From assembly GCA_025361385.1 (NCBI GenBank), contig JANYAJ010000169.1, forward strand, positions 1 to 6,318: a stretch of 6,318 nt of DNA, written 5' to 3'. Origin of the DNA: Nitrospira sp. (lineage in GTDB: Bacteria > Nitrospirota > Nitrospiria > Nitrospirales > Nitrospiraceae). A program made the translations under genes and the position numbers. Shown here in pieces: positions 1 to 5,463 of this stretch (its first letter is position 1; every line of letters starts with the position of its first letter). Below the pieces are notes generated by a model. It was not told the DNA's origin. It searched no databases and was given only the letters and a program-made list of their open reading frames with translations.

Positions 1-49
1 CGAAGGAACTAGATCCCTTGAATAGTCAAACGGACCCAGGCTTATGTAG

Positions 50-167
50 GATGTTCAAAAAGACCGTTCAGCAAGGCCGCAGCGAGTGAATGGCCGAGGC
101 GTACCCTCTGGGGTACGTTGAGGATCTGAACGATGCGAGAACGAAGCTGGCGGGCTTTTTCAACATC
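50..167. repeat. Palindromic dispersed repeat, copy 1 (118 bp)
   Basis: The ends form an imperfect inverted repeat. GATGTTCAAAAAG at 50-62 pairs with CTTTTTCAACATC at 155-167, with one mismatch. The similarity continues inward through CCGTTCAGC against GCTGGCGG. The centre holds a perfect 7-bp hairpin stem, CGTACCC (100-106) and GGGTACG (111-117), with a TCTG loop. A related copy lies at 652-822; the left halves are roughly 80% identical by eye and most differences are transitions. There is no transposase and no clear target-site duplication. It looks like a non-autonomous palindromic element of the REP or MITE kind; the precise family is unknown. Its right end lies only 10 bases before the arfB start codon. 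Whether it acts in transcription or translation cannot be told from the sequence. Confidence 0.8.
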
Positions 168-177
168 CGTAATCTCT

Positions 178-588
178 ATGCTGCAGATCTCTTCACACGT
201 CATCATTCCCGATTCAGAAATCGACATCCATGCGATGCGGTCGCAGGGTGCCGGTGGACAGAACGTCAATAAAGTTTCGTCGGCGATTCATCTGCAGTTC
301 GATATTACGGCCTCGTCGCTGCCTCCCTTCTATAAAGAAGAGCTGCTGAAGCTCCGAGACAATCGGATTTCAGCTGATGGAGTGATTACGATCAAAGCCC
401 AGCAACATCGGAGTCAGGAGCAGAATCGAGAGGATGCGCTCGCTCGACTACTGGAACTTATTCAGAGCGTGGCGATTCCGCGCAAGAAACGCAGAGCGAC
501 GAAGCCGACGAAGGGGTCGAAACAGCGGCGATTGGAGAGCAAGACGAAGCGAGGGAAGTTGAAAACACTCAGACGAACGATCGAGTAG
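178..588 (+). CDS. arfB: Alternative ribosome-rescue factor ArfB (YaeJ-type peptidyl-tRNA hydrolase)
   Basis: The 136-residue product matches ArfB/YaeJ, a ribosome-bound peptidyl-tRNA hydrolase that frees ribosomes stalled on mRNAs lacking a stop codon. The class I release-factor catalytic motif GAGGQNVNK is at residues 24-32, with GGQ at 26-28, the same positions as in E. coli ArfB as recalled. Conserved blocks follow: IHLQFDI (37-43), DGVITIKAQ (67-75) and RSQEQNREDAL (78-88). Residues 102-132 form the Lys/Arg-rich tail that in E. coli ArfB enters the empty mRNA channel. There is no codon-recognition domain, as expected for the family. The start at 178 is chosen because MLQISSHV aligns with E. 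coli MIVISRHV. It has no visible Shine-Dalgarno sequence. An in-frame ATG at 133 does have one (GAGG at 120-123), but would add 15 residues read from the upstream repeat. The gene is monocistronic here and converges on fabI. Confidence 0.93.
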   Translation: MLQISSHVIIPDSEIDIHAMRSQGAGGQNVNKVSSAIHLQFDITASSLPPFYKEELLKLRDNRISADGVITIKAQQHRSQEQNREDALARLLELIQSVAIPRKKRRATKPTKGSKQRRLESKTKRGKLKTLRRTIE

Positions 589-651
589 CACCCGGGAGCA
601 ATGAAACGTGCATTCCGGCAAGCAAGATACGAATGCCACTTCACGCCAACA

Positions 652-822
652 GCTGTTCAAAAGGCTGTCCAGCAAGGCCGTAACAAGTAAAAGACCGAGA
701 CGTACCCTTTGGGGCGCACGGTGTGACGAATAAGGAGCACCAAGTCTGTGCGCGCTGCCGAATGGTGAGGGGCTGGGTCCGCGTTGAGGGTCTGAACGCC
801 GCTGGCAGCCTTTTTCAACAGC
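652..822. repeat. Palindromic dispersed repeat, copy 2 (171 bp, with extra internal segment)
   Basis: This is a second copy of the element at 50-167, in the same orientation. The ends are inverted repeats: GCTGTTCAAAAGGCTGTCCAGC at the left pairs with GCTGGCAGCCTTTTTCAACAGC at the right, apart from one missing A and two mismatches. It shares with copy 1 the core CAGCAAGGCCG, the CGTACCCTTTGGGG block and the right-hand TTGAGGGTCTGAAC block. Between those last two blocks it has 69 bases (715-783) where copy 1 has 4, and this extra part holds its own small inverted repeat (GCGCAC 714-719, GTGCGC 748-753). The element lies between the stop codons of the convergent genes arfB and fabI, ending two bases before the fabI stop. 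It could serve as a bidirectional terminator, but this is inference. Confidence 0.8.
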
Positions 823-824
823 CG

Positions 825-1604
825 TTAGTCGGGTGACGCGAGTGAGCCAAGAATATGATACCCGCCATCGACGTAGATCACTTCTCCGGTAATTCCTCGT
901 CCTAGCGGGCTGACCAAGAACAATGCTGTATCGCCCACTTCGCCTTGCTCGGTTGCGCGGCGTAGCGGGGCAAATTCTCTGTGGTGGTCGACCATCTTGC
1001 TGATGCCGGAGACTCCGCGAGCCGCAAGGGTTTTGATCGGACCGGCGGAAATGGCGTTCACCCGAATGTTCTTCGGGCCGAGGTCGTGGGCCAGATAACG
1101 GACGGTGGCTTCGAGCGCGGCCTTGGCAACACCCATCACATTGTAATGTGGCACGACCCGTTCCGCGCCAAGATAGGTGAGCGTGACGACGGAGCCTCCG
1201 TCGGTCATGAGGGGCAGCGCCGCCTTGGTGACGGCAACGAGCGAATAGGCACTCACGTCGAGGGCTGTCGCGAATCCTTGCCTCGTGGTATCCACGAACT
1301 GACCGGTCAGTTCTTCCCGTGGGGCAAAGGCGACTGAATGGACCAGGAAGTCGATCTTCGGAGTTTCCTTCCCGACATTCTGCATCAATGCGGCAATTTG
1401 TGCATCGTCTCCCACGTCGCAAGGAAAAGCTTTTGCGCCTGGCATCGTGGCGACCAGCTCTTCGACGTTCTCCCGTAGCCGCTCGCCCTGATAATTAAAG
1501 AACAACTTGGCGCCCTGGCTGGCCGCCGATTGGGCGATAGCCCAGGCAATGCTGTGTTTGTTTGCGACCCCGATGATCAGTCCTGTTTTGCCACTCAGTA
1601 ACAT
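825..1604 (-). CDS. fabI: Enoyl-[acyl-carrier-protein] reductase (NADH), FabI
   Basis: The 259-residue product is a cytosolic short-chain dehydrogenase/reductase of the FabI type. It reduces the trans-2-enoyl-ACP double bond with NAD(P)H in the last step of each type II fatty acid elongation cycle. The N-terminal cofactor-binding segment is GLIIGVANKHSIAWAIA (residues 8-24), with the GxxxxxSxA pattern typical of FabI. The catalytic set is Tyr144, Tyr154 and Lys161 in YLGAERVVPHYNVMGVAK, matching Tyr146, Tyr156 and Lys163 of E. coli. VNAISAGPIKTLAA and the C-terminal GEVIYVDGGYHI are also family signatures, and the length is normal. The ATG at 1604 is preceded by AAGGAG (1616-1621) at an 11-base distance. 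The gene lies 219 bases downstream of the TPR gene on the same strand and is probably transcribed by itself. FabI is the target of triclosan-like inhibitors; no resistance change was assessed. Confidence 0.96.
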   Translation of the reverse strand: MLLSGKTGLIIGVANKHSIAWAIAQSAASQGAKLFFNYQGERLRENVEELVATMPGAKAFPCDVGDDAQIAALMQNVGKETPKIDFLVHSVAFAPREELTGQFVDTTRQGFATALDVSAYSLVAVTKAALPLMTDGGSVVTLTYLGAERVVPHYNVMGVAKAALEATVRYLAHDLGPKNIRVNAISAGPIKTLAARGVSGISKMVDHHREFAPLRRATEQGEVGDTALFLVSPLGRGITGEVIYVDGGYHILGSLASPD

Positions 1605-1721
1605 AGATGTATATGCTCCTTGCCGCTGGCTATCAAAAGTACAACGGTCTGTTCTCTTCTGATCCTCGTGATTGATGAACCATTACTCGTCGCGCGAATA
1701 GTTGGAGGGAAAATGTTTTGT

Positions 1722-1760
1722 GCCGTCACGATTGACGTGTGACTGTTGACCGATGACGGC
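1722..1760 (-). other. Inverted repeat in the fabI leader / TPR-gene 3' region
   Basis: GCCGTCA (1722-1728) and TGACGGC (1754-1760) form a perfect 7-bp stem with 25 bases between, and a few further pairs can be drawn inside. It lies 64 bases past the TPR stop and 118 bases before the fabI start. On the minus strand the bases after it are ACAAAACATTTT, not a real U-tract, so a classical terminator is doubtful. It may be a leader structure or a protein-binding site. Chance is also possible. Confidence 0.35.
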
Positions 1761-1772
1761 TGTAACCGGCTG

Positions 1773-1801
1773 AAGATAGCACGATTTAATACCTGGTTCC
1801 A
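1773..1801 (-). promoter_or_regulatory. Possible sigma-70-type promoter for fabI (weak)
   Basis: On the minus strand, TGGAAC (-35-like, 3 of 6 consensus bases) is separated by 17 bases from TATCTT. The latter is preceded by TGC, an extended -10 arrangement. It would start the fabI transcript near 1766 with a leader of about 160 bases that includes the inverted repeat at 1722-1760. The -35 is poor, so this is tentative. Confidence 0.3.
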
Positions 1802-1823
1802 GAATCAGCTTGGAAGGGAAGGG

Positions 1824-2465
1824 CTAATTGGCCTTCGCGGCGTTGGTCCGGAGTTGAGCCAATACCCTTGCCGCTTCAGGCGCAAAGTCATCCTGTTGTT
1901 CGGCTTGGGCAAGATCGAGCGCTTCGGAGGCGAGCAAGATGGCTTCGTTGTGCCGACCATCGGCACAATAGCTCTTGGCCAAGCTCAGCCTGGCGTTGAT
2001 GGACTGGGGCTCTTTCTGGAGCACGTATTGGAGAAGTTTTTCGCCCTTTCCCCTGTCTCCTCCAAGCATGGAGGGAAGCCTGACAAGAAAGGTGCCTTTG
2101 GCCGACAGGGCATCGAGGTGATCCGGTGAGAGTTCCAATGTCCGGTCGAGCTCTTTCATCATGCGGCGGAAGCCCCAGATCGAGGTGACGTTCAACTCTC
2201 CGTCAACCCGCATCAATTCGCCTAAATTACAGAACAGGGCAAAATGCGCGTCAGCCGTTCGGTCGTCCAAGACCACAGCTTGTTCGGCCAGAGCCCGGCC
2301 TTTCTCGAAATGAGCAACTCGACGGGTCTTGTCTTGTGCGACACGACCGGTACGACATTCTTTCATCGCCCCATCAATCAATGGCTGCGACGATGGTTGT
2401 GCCAAGAGAGGATCGGGAGTCACCCAAATCCAACAGACGAGTAGAACTAGAAGAATCCTTTTCAT
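1824..2465 (-). CDS. Secreted tetratricopeptide-repeat protein of unknown function
   Basis: The 213-residue product starts with MKRILLVLLVCWIWV, a short basic end and a hydrophobic stretch. A likely signal-peptidase I site follows LLA at residue 22, so the protein is probably periplasmic or attached outside the inner membrane. The mature part is helical with TPR-like units. One spans roughly 51-84 (HFEKGRALAEQAVVLDDRTADAHFAL, the usual A/L/A pattern), one 100-133, and one or two 137-187 (GEKLLQYVLQKEPQSINARLSLAKSY). The LPSMLGGDRGKGEKLL segment resembles TPR proteins of the TRAP-transporter-associated TatT kind, but no transporter gene is nearby, so no role is assigned. The ATG at 2465 has AGGA just upstream, and a good promoter lies at 2514-2542. 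It sits between mug and fabI on the same strand with gaps of 175 and 219 bases, so probably its own transcription unit. Confidence 0.85.
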   Translation of the reverse strand: MKRILLVLLVCWIWVTPDPLLAQPSSQPLIDGAMKECRTGRVAQDKTRRVAHFEKGRALAEQAVVLDDRTADAHFALFCNLGELMRVDGELNVTSIWGFRRMMKELDRTLELSPDHLDALSAKGTFLVRLPSMLGGDRGKGEKLLQYVLQKEPQSINARLSLAKSYCADGRHNEAILLASEALDLAQAEQQDDFAPEAARVLAQLRTNAAKAN

Positions 2466-2513
2466 TGTGTCCTAAGGATGTGTGACAGGATTCAAACGCG
2501 AGGGACCCTTTAA

Positions 2514-2542
2514 ATTATCAAACAATCCGAGTCCCAGTTCAA
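2514..2542 (-). promoter_or_regulatory. Sigma-70-type promoter of the TPR gene
   Basis: On the minus strand, TTGAAC (2542-2537) and GATAAT (2519-2514) are separated by exactly 17 bases. Each hexamer differs little from the TTGACA/TATAAT consensus. Transcription would start near 2507, giving a leader of about 40 bases before the TPR gene's ATG at 2465. The rest of the 2466-2640 gap shows no other clear signal, and no terminator for the upstream mug gene was seen. Confidence 0.6.
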
Positions 2543-2640
2543 GGGGGGTTGCTGGAATTTGACTACTCTTTTTACGACCACCTTTTACAGTCGAATCATA
2601 TAGTTGTTGCCGTGGCTAGACAATTCTCGTGGAAAATGAG

Positions 2641-3252
2641 CTACGGCCGTTTGGAGGATCCTGCTGCTCTCATTCCACCAGTCGGATGTTCAAGAGGATT
2701 ACTGGTCACCTCGGCCAGTGTGCGGAAGGCTATCAGCATCGCTTGGTATGAGTAATGGGCATTCCGTCCGCTGGGATTGGGCAGAACAAAGATAGGGTGC
2801 CCGGCCAAGGTTTCGTCTTGCAGTCCAACGCATATCCGTTCCGAGTGCTGCTTCGGGAATAATGCGCGATAGATTGTGACACCGAGAAGGGCGATTGTAT
2901 GAGGGTGATAGCGTCGCACCGTGGCGACAAGCCTCTTTTGTCCAGTGGCATATTCCATCGGTTTGAGCACATCAATTCCTGCGCTGGGTCGTTGGATGAT
3001 GTTGGTCAAACCGAGGCCCATCTCTGGCAGGCGCCAATCATCTTGGTAGGTCAGTGGCTCAGAGACGAGCTTCGATTCATACAAGAGTTTCCAGAACCGA
3101 TTAGAGTGACCTGCAAAGTGATGGCCTATAGCTGCAGAACGCAGGCCTGGGTTGATGCCGACAAAGAGGATTCGGACTCCAGGCTGAATGTGGTCTGTGA
3201 GCCCTTTATGGGAGTGAGTCTTTGGTCGCTGTCGTACAGTTGTGCGAATCAT
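2641..3252 (-). CDS. mug: G/U mismatch-specific DNA glycosylase (Mug/TDG family)
   Basis: The 203-residue product belongs to the uracil-DNA glycosylase superfamily, Mug/TDG branch, which removes uracil or thymine opposite guanine, and some alkylated bases, in base excision repair. Motif 1 is GINPG at residues 32-36; its Asn is the catalytic residue in Mug. NRFWKLLYES (51-60) and GLTNIIQRPS (81-90) fit Mug, and motif 2 is LPNPSGRNAHYSY (157-169). At 203 residues it exceeds E. coli Mug (168 residues, as recalled), with about 20 extra at each end. The last 20 residues, rich in Gly, Pro and Arg, look disordered. ATG 3252 is the only usable start: the frame is open further upstream, but no ATG, GTG or TTG occurs before a stop codon. 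No Shine-Dalgarno sequence precedes it. A 16-codon ORF (3299-3249) ends in the overlap ATGA at this start. Transcribed divergently from the Lys-rich protein gene. Confidence 0.92.
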   Translation of the reverse strand: MIRTTVRQRPKTHSHKGLTDHIQPGVRILFVGINPGLRSAAIGHHFAGHSNRFWKLLYESKLVSEPLTYQDDWRLPEMGLGLTNIIQRPSAGIDVLKPMEYATGQKRLVATVRRYHPHTIALLGVTIYRALFPKQHSERICVGLQDETLAGHPIFVLPNPSGRNAHYSYQAMLIAFRTLAEVTSNPLEHPTGGMRAAGSSKRP

Positions 3253-3299
3253 CGTTTGGTCAAATCGCCGGTCAATTCCGTCATAAGTTCGACCAGCAT
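3249..3299 (-). other. Possible 16-codon leader ORF overlapping the mug start
   Basis: On the minus strand ATG at 3299-3297 opens MLVELMTELTGDLTKR. It stops at TGA (3251-3249), which shares ATGA with the mug start. AAGG lies only 3 bases before the ATG, closer than usual. Mug has no ribosome site of its own, so coupled translation from this ORF is conceivable. An ORF this short can easily occur by chance. Confidence 0.25.
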
Positions 3300-3359
3300 A
3301 TGCCTTTTTCGATTTGAGGCGGTTTAGCCGTTACTCAGCCATCCTGCCACAGAAAAACG

Positions 3360-3372
3360 ATGGTATAACCAT
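3360..3372. promoter_or_regulatory. 13-bp palindrome, possible activator or repressor site
   Basis: ATGGT-ATA-ACCAT is a perfect 5-bp dyad with a 3-base centre, about 80 bases upstream of the sigma-54-like -24 element at 3440. That distance fits an enhancer site for a sigma-54 activator. It could equally be an operator for mug, whose start is about 110 bases away on the other side. The binding protein is unknown. Confidence 0.35.
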
Positions 3373-3397
3373 TCAGATGCGGACCAATGTATACTCG

Positions 3398-3410
3398 CAA
3401 GACATTGATA
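3398..3410 (+). promoter_or_regulatory. Predicted IHF-type DNA-bending site
   Basis: CAAGACATTGATA matches YAANNNNTTGATW, the reverse complement of the E. coli IHF consensus WATCAANNNNTTR, at every specified position. A second near-match (first position A instead of Y) lies at 3418-3430, so ACATTGAT occurs twice 20 bases apart (3402-3409 and 3422-3429). The site lies between the palindrome at 3360-3372 and the sigma-54-like promoter, where IHF usually acts at such promoters. Whether this organism's IHF/HU proteins use the E. coli consensus is not known. Confidence 0.4.
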
Positions 3411-3439
3411 AGCATGAAAAAACATTGATTTTCTTATCC

Positions 3440-3455
3440 CGGCACCAAGATTGCT
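3440..3455 (+). promoter_or_regulatory. Sigma-54 (RpoN) type -24/-12 promoter for the Lys-rich repeat protein
   Basis: CGGCACCAAGATTGCT fits the consensus TGGCACG-N4-TTGCW at all specified bases except two (first T is C, seventh G is C). The invariant GG (3441-3442) and GC (3453-3454) have the required spacing. Transcription would start near 3466, leaving a leader of about 54 bases before the ATG at 3520. No equally good sigma-70 promoter was found between 3330 and 3519. Sigma-54 promoters need an ATP-driven activator, so the gene would be conditionally expressed. Confidence 0.55.
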
Positions 3456-3519
3456 CATTAGACCAGGTGAGTGCCGATGAATGGCACAATCTTCAAACAC
3501 TAACAAGGAGTGACATACT

Positions 3520-3753
3520 ATGAAGCGCATCTTGATGGCAATCATGGCAGTGGCAGTAGCAGTGACGTTCAGCGCGCCTTCCTTCGCCGGTGAAGAGAAG
3601 AAGGACAAGAAGGATGAGAAGAAGGGCGGCCACGTCCTCGTGTACGCTGACGAGAAAAAGAAAGACGAGAAGAAGGACGAGAAGAAGGGCGGCCACGCCG
3701 ATACGTTCGGCGACAAGAAGGATGAGAAGAAGAAAGACGAGAAGGGCAAGTAA
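3520..3753 (+). CDS. Small exported Lys/Asp/Glu-rich repeat protein, function unknown
   Basis: The gene encodes 77 residues and is preceded by a clear AAGGAG (3505-3510) 9 bases before ATG. Residues 1-23 are a typical Sec signal peptide: MKR, a hydrophobic core of Ala/Val/Ile/Met, and cleavage after SFA. The mature protein has 54 residues, of which 20 are Lys and 17 Asp or Glu. It has two copies of KDEKKGGH separated by 21 residues, with VLVYAD and ADTFGD following the GGH. The 25-base segments at 3610-3634 and 3673-3697 differ at one position, so the gene grew by 63-base duplication. There is no Cys and no membrane segment after the signal. It is probably disordered in the periplasm or outside the cell; the two GGH motifs could bind metal, but this is speculation. 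I do not recognise the family. The opposite strand also has a long ORF, explained by the AAG/GAG codon bias. Confidence 0.82.
   Translation: MKRILMAIMAVAVAVTFSAPSFAGEEKKDKKDEKKGGHVLVYADEKKKDEKKDEKKGGHADTFGDKKDEKKKDEKGK
3610..3697 (+). repeat. Two 25-bp direct repeats at 63-bp spacing inside the Lys-rich gene
   Basis: Bases 3610-3634 and 3673-3697 (AAGGAYGAGAAGAAGGGCGG followed by CCACG) differ only at one T/C position. They encode KDEKKGGH twice. The 63-base period keeps the frame, as expected for a coding tandem duplication whose intervening part has since diverged. Confidence 0.85.
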
Positions 3754-3780
3754 TCCCTTTTCTCTGGCGAGGCTAATTGG

Positions 3781-3819
3781 CTTGAGGGGTCTCCTGCCTA
3801 AAGCGGGAGACCCTTCGAG
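3781..3819. terminator. Strong hairpin, probable bidirectional terminator
   Basis: GGGTCTCCTGC (3787-3797) pairs with GCGGGAGACCC (3803-3813), with one T-G wobble and the loop CTAAA. The stem extends outward as CTTGAG against TTCGAG with wobbles, to about 17 pairs. It lies 27 bases after the stop of the Lys-rich protein gene and 9 bases past the Nudix stop, between convergent genes. Neither side has a real T-run, so efficiency is uncertain, but place and strength support a shared terminator. Confidence 0.72.
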
Positions 3820-3828
3820 TGCTCTTCC

Positions 3829-4347
3829 CTACCTGTTATTCCTCCGAAGATAGACCGCCTGCAATCCCACAATCGATTTCGCATCCCTGATCGCACCAGT
3901 CTCAATCATTCTGATTGCTTCCAGTAGGGGAAGCTCGATCACTTCAAGGACTTCATCCCGATCGAGCTGTTGCTTCCCCGCCGTCAACCCGGTTCCCTTG
4001 TAGACGTGGATCACCTCGTCGGTGAACCCTGGTGCGGTCAAGATACTGGACAGCAGCTCCAGCTTGCCGGCCCGATAGCCTATTTCTTCTTCTAGTTCTC
4101 GGGCCGCACAGGCCATAGGGTCTTCGCCGGAATGAAGTTTTCCCGCTGGGATTTCGTAGATGAACCCTCCTGCCGCCTGGCGGAACTGCCGAATCAAGAC
4201 GACCGTGCCATCGTCTTTCAGCGGCACCACCGCGGCTGCTCCTGGATGGCGGACCACTTCTAAGTCGACCGTGAGGCCGTTCGGCAACGTGACGGTGTCG
4301 ACGTCTACATTCACGATGATGCCGGTGTACATGCGTTTGGTCTGCAT
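3829..4347 (-). CDS. Nudix hydrolase, ADP-ribose pyrophosphatase-like
   Basis: The 172-residue product has a complete Nudix box at residues 69-91: G69, E75, R83-E84-L85, E87-E88, G90, matching Gx5Ex7REUxEExGU. The glutamates bind the catalytic Mg2+. Before it are VVLIRQFRQAAGGFIYEIPAG (49-69), with the RQFR and E-IPAG elements typical of ADP-ribose pyrophosphatases, and after it TAPGFTDEVIHVYKGTGL (104-121). These point to hydrolysis of ADP-ribose to AMP and ribose 5-phosphate in the cytosol, but the substrate is inferred from family resemblance only. The N-terminal strands (GIIVNVDVDTVTLPNG) also fit that subgroup. ATG 4347 is taken because it lies 3 bases after the gcvT stop, with AAGG inside the gcvT end as a likely ribosome site. 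ATG 4332 (MYTG) is an alternative. It is the last gene of the FKBP-gcvT-Nudix cluster. Confidence 0.9.
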   Translation of the reverse strand: MQTKRMYTGIIVNVDVDTVTLPNGLTVDLEVVRHPGAAAVVPLKDDGTVVLIRQFRQAAGGFIYEIPAGKLHSGEDPMACAARELEEEIGYRAGKLELLSSILTAPGFTDEVIHVYKGTGLTAGKQQLDRDEVLEVIELPLLEAIRMIETGAIRDAKSIVGLQAVYLRRNNR

Positions 4348-4350
4348 AGG

Positions 4351-5463
4351 CTAGACCTTGCGCTTTTTGTAGAACGGTGGCTTGACGATCTGTGCGGGGA
4401 CGTTCTTGCTGCGAATCTCTATCAGAATGGACGTGCCGGGCTCCGCATAGCGCAGAGGCACGTAACCCAACCCGATGCCTTTCTGAAGGAGTGGCGAGAG
4501 GTTGCCGCTGGTTACCTCGCCGATAGGTTGGGCAGTTGCGGGGTCGAGGATTCTGAATCCATGGCGTGGCACGGCCTTCTCAACCAGTTCGAACGCCACG
4601 AAACGACGAGCGACTCCGGCCTGTTTCTGCGCCAGGAGCGTCTGGCTGCCGATGAATTCGCCTTTCTGAAAGCTGACGGTCCAATCCGCATTGGCTTCGA
4701 GTGGCGTCGTGTCTTCACCCATGTCATTGCCGTAGAGCAAATAACCCATCTCCAGCCGGAGAAGATCTCGTGCGCCGAGTCCGGCCGGTTTGAGCCCCCA
4801 GGCCTGGCCCTTGTCGATAAGCAGGTCCCAGAGGCGGCCGACCTTATCTGCGTCGATATAAATCTCATAGCCCAATTCACCACTGTAACCTGTTCTGGCC
4901 AGCAAGCAGGACAGGCCGCCGATCGCCCCCTCACAGGTGTGATGGAGCTTGAGCCCTTCAAGAGCCGTCCCGCCAAGACTCATGAGTAGCTCGCGAGACC
5001 TGGGACCCTGGACAGCCACTTGAGCCAATTCAACCGACCGATCGTCGAGACGAACCGTTCTATCCTGGCCAAGCTGTGCTTGGAGCCACGACAGAATCTT
5101 CTCGCGGTTCGAGGCATTCACGCACAAAAGAAATTCATCCGACCCGAGCCGATAGACAAAGATGTCGTCTTTGATGCCCGCGTGCTCGTTACAGACCATG
5201 GAATATTGGGCTTGCGAGACCGCGATCTTGTTGACGTCGTTCGTCGTGATTCGCTGAAGGAACGGGATGGCACCGGGGCCGGCGACTCGCAGCCGCCCCA
5301 TATGGCTCACATCGAAAAGGCCGACAGCGGAGCGGACGGTGTGGTACTCGTCCACGACACCGCTGTACTGAATCGGCATCTCCCATCCGGCAAAATCGAC
5401 GAGTTTGGCGCCGCAGGCTTGATGGTGCGTGATCAGTGGGGTGCGTTGCATGACGTGGCTCAC
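4351..5463 (-). CDS. gcvT: Glycine cleavage system T protein (aminomethyltransferase)
   Basis: The 370-residue product is the T protein, which moves the aminomethyl carbon from the lipoyl arm of H protein to tetrahydrofolate, giving 5,10-methylene-THF and ammonia. Family segments in order: [15 protein letters not shown] (21-35), GLFDVSHMG (48-56), ITTNDV (72-77), the acidic pair D99-D100 in [10 protein letters not shown] that holds the catalytic Asp, QGPRS (152-156), [12 protein letters not shown] (191-202), [19 protein letters not shown] (230-248), and the C-terminal barrel EVTSGNLSP (316-324) and IGLGYV (330-335). Length is normal. GTG 5463 overlaps the FKBP stop as GTGA, suggesting coupled translation; ATG 5451 (MQRTPL), which aligns with the E. 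coli start, is an equally good choice. No gcvH or gcvP occurs in the window, so the rest of the system must be elsewhere. A folate-dependent demethylase relative is less likely. Confidence 0.94.
   Translation of the reverse strand: MSHVMQRTPLITHHQACGAKLVDFAGWEMPIQYSGVVDEYHTVRSAVGLFDVSHMGRLRVAGPGAIPFLQRITTNDVNKIAVSQAQYSMVCNEHAGIKDDIFVYRLGSDEFLLCVNASNREKILSWLQAQLGQDRTVRLDDRSVELAQVAVQGPRSRELLMSLGGTALEGLKLHHTCEGAIGGLSCLLARTGYSGELGYEIYIDADKVGRLWDLLIDKGQAWGLKPAGLGARDLLRLEMGYLLYGNDMGEDTTPLEANADWTVSFQKGEFIGSQTLLAQKQAGVARRFVAFELVEKAVPRHGFRILDPATAQPIGEVTSGNLSPLLQKGIGLGYVPLRYAEPGTSILIEIRSKNVPAQIVKPPFYKKRKV

Noticed and set aside
42..269. 75-codon open frame on the minus strand through repeat copy 1
   Set aside because: Its C-terminal part is only a translation of the repeat (the same PQRVRLG words appear from copy 2), and the rest is antisense to arfB.
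448..1422. 324-codon open frame on the minus strand overlapping arfB and fabI
   Set aside because: It is a frame-shifted reading of fabI plus the repeat and the arfB antisense strand. The product is rich in Arg, Pro and Ser with no family features, while both real genes have full matches.
1746..2129. 127-codon + strand frame opposite the TPR gene
   Set aside because: The minus-strand TPR gene has a signal peptide, ribosome site and promoter. This frame has none.
3388..3394. TATACT as a sigma-70 -10 element for the Lys-rich gene
   Set aside because: No acceptable -35 lies 16-18 bases upstream. The sigma-54-like site further downstream fits better.
3314..3523. 69-codon + strand frame between mug and the Lys-rich gene
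   Set aside because: No ribosome site and no recognisable product. It covers the region with the sigma-54-like and IHF-like sites and runs into the start of the next gene.
3324..3749. 141-codon minus-strand frame rich in Phe and Ser opposite the Lys-rich gene
   Set aside because: AAG/GAG codons read as Phe/Ser or Leu runs on the other strand. It has no proper start signals, and the + strand gene has a ribosome site and a signal peptide.
4528..4989. 153-codon + strand frame inside gcvT
   Set aside because: Antisense shadow of gcvT without a ribosome site.
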